Notes: generated by a model not told the origin, from the sequence alone. Counted from the first letter of the stretch, positions 1-8,632 are shown. The stretch: 10,481 nucleotides of DNA from Physocladia obscura (GCA_027596945.1 JADGJH010001352.1:1-10481), one strand, 5' to 3'. Numbers and translations are program-made.

Positions 1-205
1 AAATTTTTTAAATTTTTTTTTTAAAAAGCCTATTTAGTCCCAATTATTCAGACGGTCAAATTTTCAAAACCGTGAATTTTTTTTTTTTTTTTTTTTTTAA
101 AAAAAAAAGTTTTAATTCAAATCACTTTTTATTGCAACAAAACAATAAGCGCATTTTTTTTCTTCTTTTCGTGCTTTTTTTAATTATTATTTCTGTGCTG
201 GAAAT
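1..205. other. A/T-rich non-coding flank
   Basis: No reading frame or RNA gene is visible. The stretch is made of A and T runs, including a T22-A10 junction at 77-108. It lies just downstream of the broken minus-strand gene that ends at 206, so it probably holds that gene's 3' flank. Confidence 0.6.
77..108. repeat. Homopolymer junction T22-A10
   Basis: Twenty-two T (77-98) are followed directly by ten A (99-108). The A run can pair with part of the T run as a perfect inverted repeat. Long dA:dT tracts of this kind resist nucleosomes and are also places where read errors accumulate. No function is assigned. Confidence 0.8.
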
Positions 206-1023
206 TTACATCCATGGGTCATAAAAGCGTCTGTTCAACCCAACAGGAACAATGTAAACATGTCTGCGGTCAGGTTCAGTAGAAAAGCCATCCGGATATT
301 CAGTTTCATTCTTGATGCGTTTAGGGGTTTTTGGTTCATTAAAAGCAATCCTCTTTTTCTCAAAAAAGGCATAGGCTTTGCGGTGGTAGGCAACGATCCC
401 GTGGCCAGCTTCGGGACCTCTTTGGGCAAGGAACGAGCCCAGAGAGCTGCTGTTGACGTTCTCGAGGGCGAAGAGGAAGGCGGATTTGCTTTTCACTTTG
501 GATTCCAAGAACTGAAAATATAGTTTTTTATGTCGTAAACGTTGAAAAAATTTTGGCCAGAAACCAAACATTAAAAAATTTTCGTTCTGACCAATCCGCA
601 GTCATCAAAAACTCGACAACGAGACGGCAGCAATCTTTTCCAAAAAAGTGGCAGCACTCTTTTTGGAACTAGAAGCACTAGGTATCACATCGGAGGAGGA
701 AGAAGAGGAGTTGCTCTTGGGATTGCGCTTCGCTTCCTTTTTCGCTTCTTGCTTTGTCTGCTTCTCAGCAACGTCGAGACACTCAAAAAACCAGTTTCCA
801 GATCCAAAGAGCGCCGAATTTATACCGGTCATGGTGCCCTTGAAACGGCGAAACGAGTTTGAGTTTGTGGAGTGGCTGCCAAGAACGCTTTTTGAGTCAT
901 GCTTTTGGTAGCCAGAAATGCGTTAATGCGTCGTCGCAGCTGATCGCAGTTGAGTTTTGGCATCCAAGATTCGCTTGGATCTTCGTCGAGTCCCGGTGGC
1001 GGAAGTTCTATTTTACCACTCAT
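206..1023 (-). pseudogene. Broken gene with two DUF7726-like modules
   Basis: The ATG at 1023 opens a frame with LNCDQLRRRINAFL and MTQKAFLAAT. The module continues one frame over as TNSNSFRRFKGTMTG and then GNWFFE (from about 868 to 770), so a shift falls near 869-880. A Lys/Ser-rich linker follows. A second module starts as FDDCGLVRTKI, again in another frame, which needs one T fewer in the T5 run at 607-611. It then meets a TAA unless one T is also lost from the T6 run at 573-578. With that loss, a 58-nt intron (569-512, GTTTGG to TTTCAG) joins ...KIFN to FLESKVKSKSAF, and the module ends with AYAFFEKKRI. The final frame stops at 206. The two modules align with each other (DxxRxKIxxFL, then K-x-AFL, then NS-S, then FFE), which supports real homology. 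The family name is from recall of fungal DUF7726 proteins; function is unknown. It may be a decayed pseudogene or carry local assembly errors. Confidence 0.6.
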
Positions 1024-1160
1024 TTAAGTTTTTTTTTTTTTTTTTCTGGACTATTTCCAACGATCGAGAGAAACAATAAAAATTTAAAAAAAGGATGAAA
1101 CACTGAAAAACGAAAAAAGAAGCACGGTTCATTCGCGGTGCGTATGTTGCTCATTGCTTT

Positions 1161-1166
1161 TTTATT
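1161..1166 (-). terminator. Candidate poly(A) signal of the deformylase gene
   Basis: AATAAA on the minus strand starts 5 nt after the TGA stop at 1171-1173. The match is exact and the position is plausible, but such hexamers are common in A/T-rich DNA. The 147-bp gap 1024-1170 also holds the A17 leader of the next minus-strand gene. Confidence 0.35.
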
Positions 1167-1170
1167 ATTA

Positions 1171-2127
1171 TCATGAATTGAAAACGACAGTTTTCTGGCC
1201 GTTGAGTAAGACTCTCTTTTCGGAAACCCATTTGACAGCAGTGGCAAGGACATTACGCTCCACGTCGCTTCCTTGCGCCGTGAGTTCTTTTGGACTCAAG
1301 ACGTGGTTGACGCGAACGACATTCTGCTCAATAATGGGGCCTTCGTCGAGATCCGAGGTGACGAAATGGGCCGTGGCGCCAATGATTTTGACACCACGGT
1401 CATAAGCTTGGTGGTACGGTTTCGCGCCTTTGAAAGACGGCAAGAAACTGTGGTGGATGTTGATGATTTTGCCTGACATTTTCTCGCATAGACTCGGCGA
1501 CAGGATTTGCATGTAGCGGGCAAGAACAACAAGATCTATGACGTGTTCGTCGATTAGCTCGAGAATTCGTGCTTCTTGCGTCTGCTTGGATTCGGGCGTT
1601 CCATTGGTGGGAAGATGGATGAAGGGAATGTTGTAAGACTGGGCAAGAGACTGGAAGTCATTGTGGTTGGAAACAATCAGGGGAACGGTGATGTTGAGCT
1701 GGCCAATAGACTGGCGGAACAGAAGATCATTGAGACAATGCCCGATTTTCGAGACGAGAATCAGCACACGTGGCTTAGCGGCGGCAGAGGTAAACTCATA
1801 GTCCATTGCGAGCGGCGCAGCAACCGACTCAAACTCGGCCTTAAGTGACGCAACTGATACTAGCGATACTAAGCCCTGGCCACTGGTATCAGCCGAGCCA
1901 TTAGTCAAACTACTAGCCAAATCACTAGGAATATCAGTATTTGTGAGCCTTGTAACCGTTTGTTCGAAGTGTACCCTCATGAAAAACCGTTTGCTTGTCG
2001 GGTCACCAAACTGCTGAGAGTCAACAATGTTGAGCCGGTGTTGTAGAAGAAATCCTGACACCGCGTGCACTATTCCTGGCTGGTCTGGACATGAAACCAC
2101 CAGAATGAACTCGTTTTCAATCGTCAT
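1171..2127 (-). CDS. purU: Formyltetrahydrofolate deformylase (PurU)
   Basis: An intronless frame of 318 residues. PurU hydrolyses 10-formyl-THF to THF and formate, balancing one-carbon units and feeding formate to purine synthesis. Residues 7-58 are an ACT regulatory domain (VSCPDQPGIVHAVSGFL). Residues 119-310 are the formyltransferase fold, with IINIHHSFLPSFKGAKPYHQ at 221-240 and LDEGPI at 260-265, so the N223, H225, D261 catalytic set is present. Bacterial PurU is about 280 residues; the excess is mostly a Ser/Thr-rich linker at about 60-112. The ATG at 2127 is the first in frame and has the AAAATG context of most starts here. The open frame runs 51 codons further upstream to a GTG but contains no ATG. 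TATTAG just before the start could be a splice acceptor for an upstream exon, so an N-terminal targeting sequence cannot be excluded. Family assignment is secure. Confidence 0.95.
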   Translation of the reverse strand: MTIENEFILVVSCPDQPGIVHAVSGFLLQHRLNIVDSQQFGDPTSKRFFMRVHFEQTVTRLTNTDIPSDLASSLTNGSADTSGQGLVSLVSVASLKAEFESVAAPLAMDYEFTSAAAKPRVLILVSKIGHCLNDLLFRQSIGQLNITVPLIVSNHNDFQSLAQSYNIPFIHLPTNGTPESKQTQEARILELIDEHVIDLVVLARYMQILSPSLCEKMSGKIINIHHSFLPSFKGAKPYHQAYDRGVKIIGATAHFVTSDLDEGPIIEQNVVRVNHVLSPKELTAQGSDVERNVLATAVKWVSEKRVLLNGQKTVVFNS

Positions 2128-2587
2128 TTTCTTATCTAATATGAAATGTCTTTTTTTTTTGGAAATTGTCCAAGAAAAAAAAAAGTGGTACAAGAATGCG
2201 AGTTTCACGTATCTTTTGTGGTACCAACTTTGCCGTTGTTGTGATGCTTGCAAACAAGCACAAGCTGTGCGGCTTGCCACCTAAAGCGAAAATTAAATTG
2301 GCCATATCTGCTTCACACAAAAAAATAATTCAAAGCTTATTAGATCTTTGAAATCATTTCATTTTGTTGTGAAATCGAAAGGTGTGGTCAAGCAGTTGAA
2401 GGTTGGAAGCAGAGTCGAATGGGCGGTAGCCGAAAAGAACTGATCGGCGCTTGAATGATTTCCGAGATCTTGATTTAGTATAAAAAGAATGTTTTGTTTT
2501 TTTGTAAAGACGGACTTTTACCTTTGAAATTAGTATAGTTTCTTAACACATTTTATTTTCAATAATTGGTAAAATGAAACCACAAAT
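2128..2587. other. Intergenic region between deformylase and SDR genes
   Basis: This 460-bp gap holds the 5' flank of the deformylase gene (with an A10 run on its sense strand at 2160-2151) and the 3' flank of the SDR gene (AATAAA on the minus strand at 2557-2552). A TATAAAA string at 2479-2485 reads on the plus strand, but no plus-strand gene follows it. I see no RNA gene. Confidence 0.5.
2552..2557 (-). terminator. Candidate poly(A) signal of the SDR gene
   Basis: AATAAA on the minus strand, about 31 nt beyond the stop codon at 2588. The spacing suits a fungal 3' end; it rests on motif and position only. Confidence 0.4.
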
Positions 2588-3631
2588 CTAAACATTGAAA
2601 CGTGCTTTAATGCTGTTCACCGTGTCCACAATCATTTTTTCAAATGGAATATATTCTCCCAAGCCAAGAACAGACAATGATTTGCTGTTGAGAACTGGAT
2701 AAACAGTTGCTGTAGTTGAACCTGTTGCATAAGGACGACCTGGAAAGTTTTTCTTGAGGACAGCAATAATGGCTTCGTGAGTGAATGAGCCATTTGATAC
2801 TACAAATCGTTGGCCAGAAGCAGCCGGAACAGTTATAGCAAGAACGTGAGCGCGCGCAACATCGCGAACATCAACATAATGGGCTGCAGAGGCAGGATTA
2901 ATTTGTGTTGTATTGAACAAGTAAAAGTCACTGATAATTTTAACAGTCGCATTAAGAGCCGCGGTAGAAGCGCACGGATGGATTGCAGGACCAAAAACAA
3001 ACGAAGGATTGATGGTTGCAATGTCGAAAGAAGGCTTTTTGTCTCTCACGAAATTCCAGGCAGCTTGTTCGGCGATTGTTTTTGAAGCTGGATAACTGGC
3101 GATCCCGTCTTTTTCAAAGGCTTCAACGGCATCAGAATTCCAATCGAGTTCTGAAAGTCCTTCTGGGAGAATCGAAGTGTTCCCTCGTATAGCTGCAACG
3201 GACGATGTGATAACAACGCGACGGATGCTTGGCACTTTGGTTGCAGAATTCAGGATTCCAATTGTGCCATTTACAGCAGGATCAATTAGCTCGCGTTTTG
3301 CGTCAGTAACGGGACCCAAATGTACTGGCGAGGCGGTGTGAATAATGTAGTCCACTCCAACAACAGCTTCATCGAATGCGGAAGGCTCCCCAATATCCTT
3401 GACTATTGCGAATGAAATTTGTGCAGGGTATGTTGTAAATTGCAGAAGGACTTCGCGCACCTGTTCCGTCTGAATATGTGTTTTAATTTAACAGCTGGCG
3501 ATTGTTGAACAATCTACCTTTTCTGGCGATCGTACAGTTCCACGAACAGAAAAACCTTGCTGGAGTAGTTCACGGGCGACATGGCAGCCGATGTAGCCAG
3601 AAACTCCTGAAACCAAAACAGTGGTTGTCAT
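2588..3631 (-). CDS. Extended SDR, Gre2/DFR-like NAD(P)H-dependent reductase
   Basis: Two exons, 3631-3518 and 3469-2588, separated by a 48-nt intron (GTAGAT to ATTCAG), give 331 residues. Exon 1 carries the Rossmann dinucleotide motif GVSGYIG at 9-15 and R34 in RGTVRSPEK, a residue commonly linked to NADP preference. HTASP lies at 82-86, VVITSS at 123-128, and the catalytic YPASK gives Y164 and K168. NPSFVFGP and YVDVRDVARAH follow, as in yeast Gre2 and plant dihydroflavonol reductases. Length matches Gre2 (about 340). The expected role is cytosolic reduction of aldehydes or ketones such as methylglyoxal; the true substrate cannot be read from sequence. The ATG at 3631 has an AAAATG context and places the Rossmann motif at the expected distance from the N-terminus. 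The splice join is in phase and restores a complete fold. Confidence 0.92.
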
Positions 3632-3987
3632 TTTGCTAATCTGTCCAAAAGTTGGATTTGCTTATTTTATTTGTTTTCTTTTTCAATTACGAATTTGCAT
3701 TACTAATAATTTCAAATCCAAAATCCCGACTTTCTTGAAATCATATTCTTGTTGTGCACATTGCCTGCATCAGCTTGCTAATATTCATCTTAACATATAT
3801 TTTTCAATTGAGATACATTCTTCATCGCGCAATTCAGCTTTCGATGTAACTAGGTGATACAATACGGAGACTGTTGAGAGAAAGTTCCCAACAGCGAACG
3901 TTATTGATTATCGGTGTTTTCTTAATTGTCTCTTGATAACAATGTTAAAGGCATCATAACAATTTTATTTTGAGGGTGGTTGAACAT
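3632..3987. other. Intergenic region upstream of the SDR gene
   Basis: This 356-bp A/T-rich stretch holds the promoter side of the SDR gene and the 3' flank of the small unknown gene. No convincing reading frame, tRNA or repeat is seen. Confidence 0.5.
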
Positions 3988-4425
3988 TCAATTCTTCTGA
4001 CTTGTCGATCTGGGTTCATCCAGCGATTGAATCAAGTTCTCTTCGATAAGAGAATAAGCTGGAGGAGACTCTTGCGATCGTGAGTGCTGTGGCTGCAGCA
4101 GCGCATTCTGCTGAAGATTCTGCTGAAGATTCTGGGGTTGAATTTGAACCGGCTCCGCAAAGATAACGCCATGTGTCGAGCTTCCGACCAAAGACTTTTT
4201 ATCAGCAATAGTAGTAATGCGTGCATAGTTTGCGTCGCGGTGAGGATTAGTACCAATTGTTTCATTGCGCTCAGCCTGTTTCTAAGCAAATCAGAATACA
4301 AACAATGTTCAGTATAATCCATTTACCACAGATCGAGACGGACTTCCTCGTGCGGTTTTATCGGCGGCGACTGCACTAATGCGTTCCCAATTTGCCTGGC
4401 GCTTGTCGGCTTTATTCCCAAACAT
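3988..4425 (-). CDS. Hypothetical small protein with duplicated 23-residue module and PPxY motif
   Basis: Exon 1 (4425-4327) and exon 2 (4281-3988) flank a 45-nt intron with GTAAAT donor, a TACTGAAC branch-like string and a GCTTAG acceptor; the join is in phase and gives 130 residues. ANWERISAVAADK (residues 11-23) and ANYARITTIADKK in exon 2 start an ungapped 23-residue repeat with 10 identities. The first copy ends exactly at the exon border. After it come a Gln/Asn-rich stretch (NLQQNLQQN) and PPAYSLIEE, a PPxY motif of the sort that binds WW domains. No family is recognised. The 5' end is doubtful: the ATG context is TTTGATG, unlike the A-rich contexts of the other genes, and the frame stays open upstream (SDDESSASAACWQY). 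An alternative start at 4625 with an intron 4608-4508 would add N-terminal residues. Confidence 0.55.
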
Positions 4426-4810
4426 CAAATTTTCAATGCAATTAAATCCACAGATAGCAGAGTACTGCCAGCAGGCAGCTGAGGCACTAGATTCATCGTC
4501 GGAGTTTCTGTCTATTCCACCAACTATTATTGATGATCAATTTTGCTATCGCTTGAAAGCGCTGTTTCTGCCGATTTCGATATATTCGTGCTGTCACTTT
4601 GATGTCACTGCGTTGGGCTGCGCATAGCAAAAGTCTGTTCAAAGATCAGCTTGCACGTTAAAAATAAAATATTCTCGTTCATGGTTCATGGTTCACATCA
4701 TCAAACCAACTCGGGCGAGTTAAACTATTCTAACGACAATGATGATCCACTTACAGCCAAAAAATATTTAGAGTTGGAAACCAAAATTATAAGATTCATT
4801 AGTTTCTGTT
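4426..4810. other. Region between the small unknown gene and the CobW gene
   Basis: About 385 bp. On the minus strand, 4426-4535 stays open in the frame of the small gene and may be coding. Further upstream, short open stretches in other frames (for example STNISKSAETALSSDS) are joined by no clear splice sites. The 3' flank of the CobW gene occupies the right edge, where an AATAAA (4815-4810, minus) overlaps its stop codon. Confidence 0.45.
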
Positions 4811-6086
4811 TTATTTTTTAGCTGCAGTAAATTTCAAAGCACCAGAACTTTGATAGCCTTCTGTTGCTGAGAATCCAAACCCTATAAAAATCTTGTCAAC
4901 CCAAAGCCACAAGTCAACACCCATAACAGTAATACGATAAATTAATTTTGAATCTGCATCTATAACTGGTGTAAGGGTGTATCTTCCAAAAGCCCAGTTG
5001 ATAATATACAGTTCGGAGGACGAATCAGTATTTTTGATGCGAATTGTTCCTTTGATGCGATAAAACGAATCTTTTGGCAACGGCGCAAGAAAAGCTTCTA
5101 GAGTTTCTTTTGTAAAGGTTTGCGGTGGCAAAAGAGCAGTTGCATCAATTTTTTCGGCTTTTTTTTTATTTTCGTGGCTATGATGATGATCGTGGCTGCA
5201 TTCTTGATCATTACACGTTCCATTTTCTGCGGATGGCTCAGGATATATTATTTGAATTAAATCAACTTCACTTGCGTGATGATTCGATGCAGTATAGGCA
5301 GTGTTGTCCGCTGGAAAGGAACCGTCAGAACTCAACTGAAACAATTTTGTGTCGATGCCAAAAATGAGAGACGGAGAGACACCCTGTGTTCCATTGCATT
5401 TGAATTTCGGAGTATCTTCGTTCAGTTCGTAAACATGATCTAGAAGAATGTCAAACTGCCTCTCTGTTATCTGCAAAAATTTGACAGTGAGTATTGAAAG
5501 CTAGCATAAAGCAAAAATTAAATGTACAAACAAGCTCGTGCTTATTGAGCAAGATAAGATCCGTGTATTTTGCTTGCATTTTTGCAGTATAACTGGTGTC
5601 TTCATAACCAGTAAAGTTCACGCAATCAATGACAGTGATGATCGCGTCGAGACTGAAGCCGTCAGGTTCAAGCTGGCGAATCTGCCACGCGATTGGAGCG
5701 GGAAACGCACTGCCGGAAGTTTCGATAATAATACGATCGGGATTGTACTTTTCTTGAGGGAATATTATTTCATTGAATTTGTGGTTATAGGATAGATAAA
5801 AAAACAACAAACCTTTGATGTCCAGCAGCGCATTTTTCATTTGGCCGACAAGAACGCAGCACAAACATCCGTTGAGCATCTCGGCGACTCTAACGCTACT
5901 TTTTCTCCCGCCGTTTACTCCTGCAGCCGAATCAATCAACTGTGAATCAACGGTAATGTCGCCAAACTCGTTTTTCAGGACAACCACATTGTACTCCTTA
6001 GGTATTTGGGCCAGTAATGCAAGCAGAATCGTAGTCTTTCCCGATCCCAGAAATCCGGTAAACACGGTTACTGGTGTTTTGTTCAT
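4811..6086 (-). CDS. CobW/COG0523 G3E-family GTPase, putative metallochaperone
   Basis: Three exons, 6086-5813, 5752-5532 and 5470-4811, with introns of 60 and 61 nt (both GTTTGT donors), give 384 residues. Walker A GFLGSGKT is at 11-18, the family metal motif GCLCC at 73-77, the switch motif ETSG at 102-105, and the guanine-specificity motif NKHE at 161-164. A His-rich loop CSHDHHHSHE lies at 256-265, then the CobW C-terminal domain (about 285-375, INWAFGRYTLTPV). COG0523 proteins use GTP to deliver metal ions, usually zinc, to client enzymes. The client here is unknown, and the CxxE N-terminal signature of the animal/yeast ZNG1 group is absent, so it is probably a different subfamily. The ATG at 6086 puts the P-loop near the N-terminus as usual. 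Its leader is an A21 run shared with the divergent helicase gene. Confidence 0.93.
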
Positions 6087-6124
6087 TTTCCTGGTAATTT
6101 TTTTTTTTTTTTTTTTTTGTTGAA
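6087..6124. promoter_or_regulatory. 38-bp divergent start region with T21 tract
   Basis: Only 38 bp separate the CobW ATG (minus) from the helicase ATG (plus), and 21 of them are an unbroken T run (6098-6118). Poly(dA:dT) tracts are known to exclude nucleosomes in fungal promoters. The space is too short for two separate core promoters with 5' UTRs, so transcription of each gene probably starts inside the other gene's 5' coding region or within this tract. Confidence 0.6.
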
Positions 6125-8625
6125 ATGGACGAAGAAAGTGTTGCAACTGCAGGACCGTGGGATAGTATCAATCTCTCGCAAGTGGTGTGAGTATTGTTAT
6201 TTTATATGTTTTGCAATTCGCAATCGATCGCTAAACTAGCACTGTTGATATTCTTTCTTCTGTTTTGGCAATTTGCAATCTGCAGGCTCGACGCTCTCGA
6301 TGCTGCCGGTTTCTTTGCCATGACTCCGGTTCAAGCTTCGGCGATTCCGCTCTTTCTCGCACACAAAGATGTCATTGTTGAGGTTTTATAACTGACGAAA
6401 TATTGAATAATTGCATAAGCTAACGATCGGATTAACGAAAATAGGCTGTTACGGGCAGTGGTAAAACTCTTGCCTTCGTTATTCCGATCCTTGAAATGCT
6501 ATTACGCCGTGAAGAGCCTTGGGGAAAAACGGAAATCGGCGCGCTGATTATCTCACCAACTCGAGAACTGGCGAAGCAAATCCACGAAGTCATTGCAATG
6601 TTTCTCAAGCTCATTAACATGACGTATTCTTCAGATGAAATCGAATATCTCGACAGGGAATCTTCTGAAAACGGAGACTCCAATAGTAGCACACGTCATT
6701 GGATCACCCATAAACTTTTTATTGGTGGTACGAGTGTTAACGATGATGTCACCGCTTTCAAAACCACTGGCGGAAATATCCTTGTGGGAACTCCTGGTCG
6801 CCTCGAAGATCTTTTAACGTCACGATCGTCACTTTTCAACACGAAAAATTTGCAAGTCTTAGTTCTTGACGAAGCAGACCGCTTACTCGAATTTGAAACT
6901 TCAGTTACTCTGATCTTGGCGCGTTTACCAAAACAGCGGCGCACAGGACTATTTAGTGCAACTATGGGTGAAGCTCTTGATCGAATTGTCAAAGCAGGAC
7001 TCCGTAACCCCGTCAAAGTTTCTGTAAAAGTCGAAAGCGTTTTTGAAAAGAAAAAAGTTGCCACCTCTTCTTCTGAAGATGAAAAAACTGTGTATCAATT
7101 GACTCCAGCGACGCTTTCAATCGGATATACAATTTTGGAACCGAACGAAAAGCTGCAGCAGCTTTTTGCTCATTTGAAAACCCATCCGAAAGCAAAGACG
7201 ATGATTTATTTTGCAACCTGTGCGATAGTCGATTATTTGAATACAGCCCTTACACTTGATAGATTGGAATCAAAAAGCGCAAACATTAAAAAAAAGGGAA
7301 ATGGAAAACTAAAGAGGTTGCCTGGGTTTTCAGATTATTTAGAAGGAATACAAGTTTTTGCGCTGCATGGCAAGATGGTTCCTAAACGTCGTGAACGTAA
7401 GTTATTCATATTTTTTGTGAATTATGGTTTTTTAAAATTCGAAATTCCAAAAAATAGTGGTTTACGAAAAGTTCACACAGTGTACGGAACCTTGTATTTT
7501 ATTGACCACTGATGTGTCAAGTCGTGGTCTTGATATTCCAGATGTCGATTGGGTTATTCAATATGATCCCCCACAAGACCCAAAATCTTTCAGCCACCGC
7601 TGTGGACGAACCGCACGTGCTGGACGCGTTGGCAGGGCTGTAGTTTATTTAAGTCGCAATGAAGAGACCTATGTCGGTCAGTTAGCGAAAATCGTTTATT
7701 TTTGAAATATTCACCAACTCTCATACAGAGTTCTTGCGAATCCGAAAAATTCCAATGACGGAATTCCCCGCATTCCCACCCATACTCTCCCGTACACAAC
7801 AGCAACAAAAACAACAACCGCAAGAGACCACAGAAGACTCCCCAACACCGCCGTTACAACATCTTTCACCAATCTTAGAAACTTTACGAACTCTTGCAAA
7901 ACTCGACAAAGACACACATGACAAGAGTATCCGCGCATTCACGTCGTGGATTCGGTCATATAAAGAACATCAAGCATCGTCGATTTTCCGTCTGAAGAGC
8001 GTTGATTTCGCCGCACTTGCCCAAAGTTTCGGGATACTCCGAATGCCCAAGGTGGCTGAACTGAAAAACGTAAAAATTGACGGATTTGTGGAGGAAAGAG
8101 TGAACGTGAGTGCTATCAGAAAGACCAGAAAATAACAACACTCTGAAGGAAAAATAACAACAAAAAAAAAAAAAAACAACCGAAAAACAAAAGCCTCATA
8201 AAATCCCGTTCGTGAACCAAAACAGAGAAAAACAACGGATCGATAATGCTGCAAAAGCTGCGTCACTCACGGAACAAGGAATCGAAGAAAAGACGAAAGA
8301 AGTACGCCGGAAAGTTAAAAAAGAGACTGTTGCATGGTCACAACAAAAAGAAGCGAAACAGCGCCGTGAAGATCGCCGTGTCAAAAAAGTGCGCAAGCAA
8401 GAAGCAATTGGTCGTGCGAAAGCTAAAGCGGCGGTTGAAGATATGTCAGAAACACAAGAAGAGAATTTGGAGAAAAATTCAGCGGTTAATCCTGCTGTTA
8501 CTCTCAAGAGAAAAGTTCTTGAAATAATTAAAAATGATGAAATGGACAGTATTGACGAAGATTGGAAGAGTATGAAAAAGGATTTGAAAAAGAAAAAGAC
8601 AGCTCTTGAGTTTAAAGATGAATAA
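6125..8625 (+). CDS. SPB4: DEAD-box ATP-dependent RNA helicase, Spb4/DDX55 type
   Basis: Six exons: 6125-6186, 6286-6382, 6445-7396, 7458-7676, 7729-8105 and 8194-8625, giving 712 residues. Introns are 99, 62, 61, 52 and 88 nt. Motifs in order: Q motif GFFAMTPVQ (29-37), I AVTGSGKT (54-61), Ia PTRELA (91-96), Ib GTPGR (168-172), II DEAD (195-198), III SAT (224-226), [14 protein letters not shown] and [12 protein letters not shown] (417-426). The Spb4-specific C-terminal part is clear: [20 protein letters not shown] and, across the last splice, [12 protein letters not shown], then a Lys/Arg-rich coiled tail. Spb4/DDX55 remodels pre-60S particles in the nucleolus during 27S pre-rRNA processing. 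It is longer than yeast Spb4 (about 606) because of an acidic/Ser insert after motif Ia and a Gln-rich insert near 480. The last acceptor (AAAG at 8190-8193) lacks a pyrimidine tract; retention of that intron would end the protein at 578 residues. Confidence 0.95.
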
Positions 8626-8632
8626 ATAAGGG

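Noticed and set aside
1576..1848. Plus-strand open frame of 90 codons inside the PurU gene
   Set aside because: It is the antisense shadow of the conserved formyltransferase domain and has no family resemblance.
2128..2280. 51-codon N-terminal extension of PurU lacking acidic residues for 48 positions, resembling a mitochondrial presequence
   Set aside because: The extension has no ATG; its first possible start is GTG at 2280, and part of it is encoded by A/T homopolymers. It would need non-AUG initiation or a spliced upstream exon, for which there is no direct evidence.
2384..2425. tRNA-like strings (TGGTCAAGCAGTTGAAGG as a box A, GAGTCGAATG as a box B)
   Set aside because: The two boxes are too close together, both carry mismatches, and no acceptor or anticodon stem can be folded around them.
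2479..2485. TATAAAA as a plus-strand promoter
   Set aside because: No plus-strand gene follows; the next 1.1 kb is the minus-strand SDR gene.
4379..4627. Plus-strand open frame of 82 codons
   Set aside because: It is antisense to the first exon of the small gene, whose minus-strand reading is supported by an in-phase intron and an internal protein repeat.
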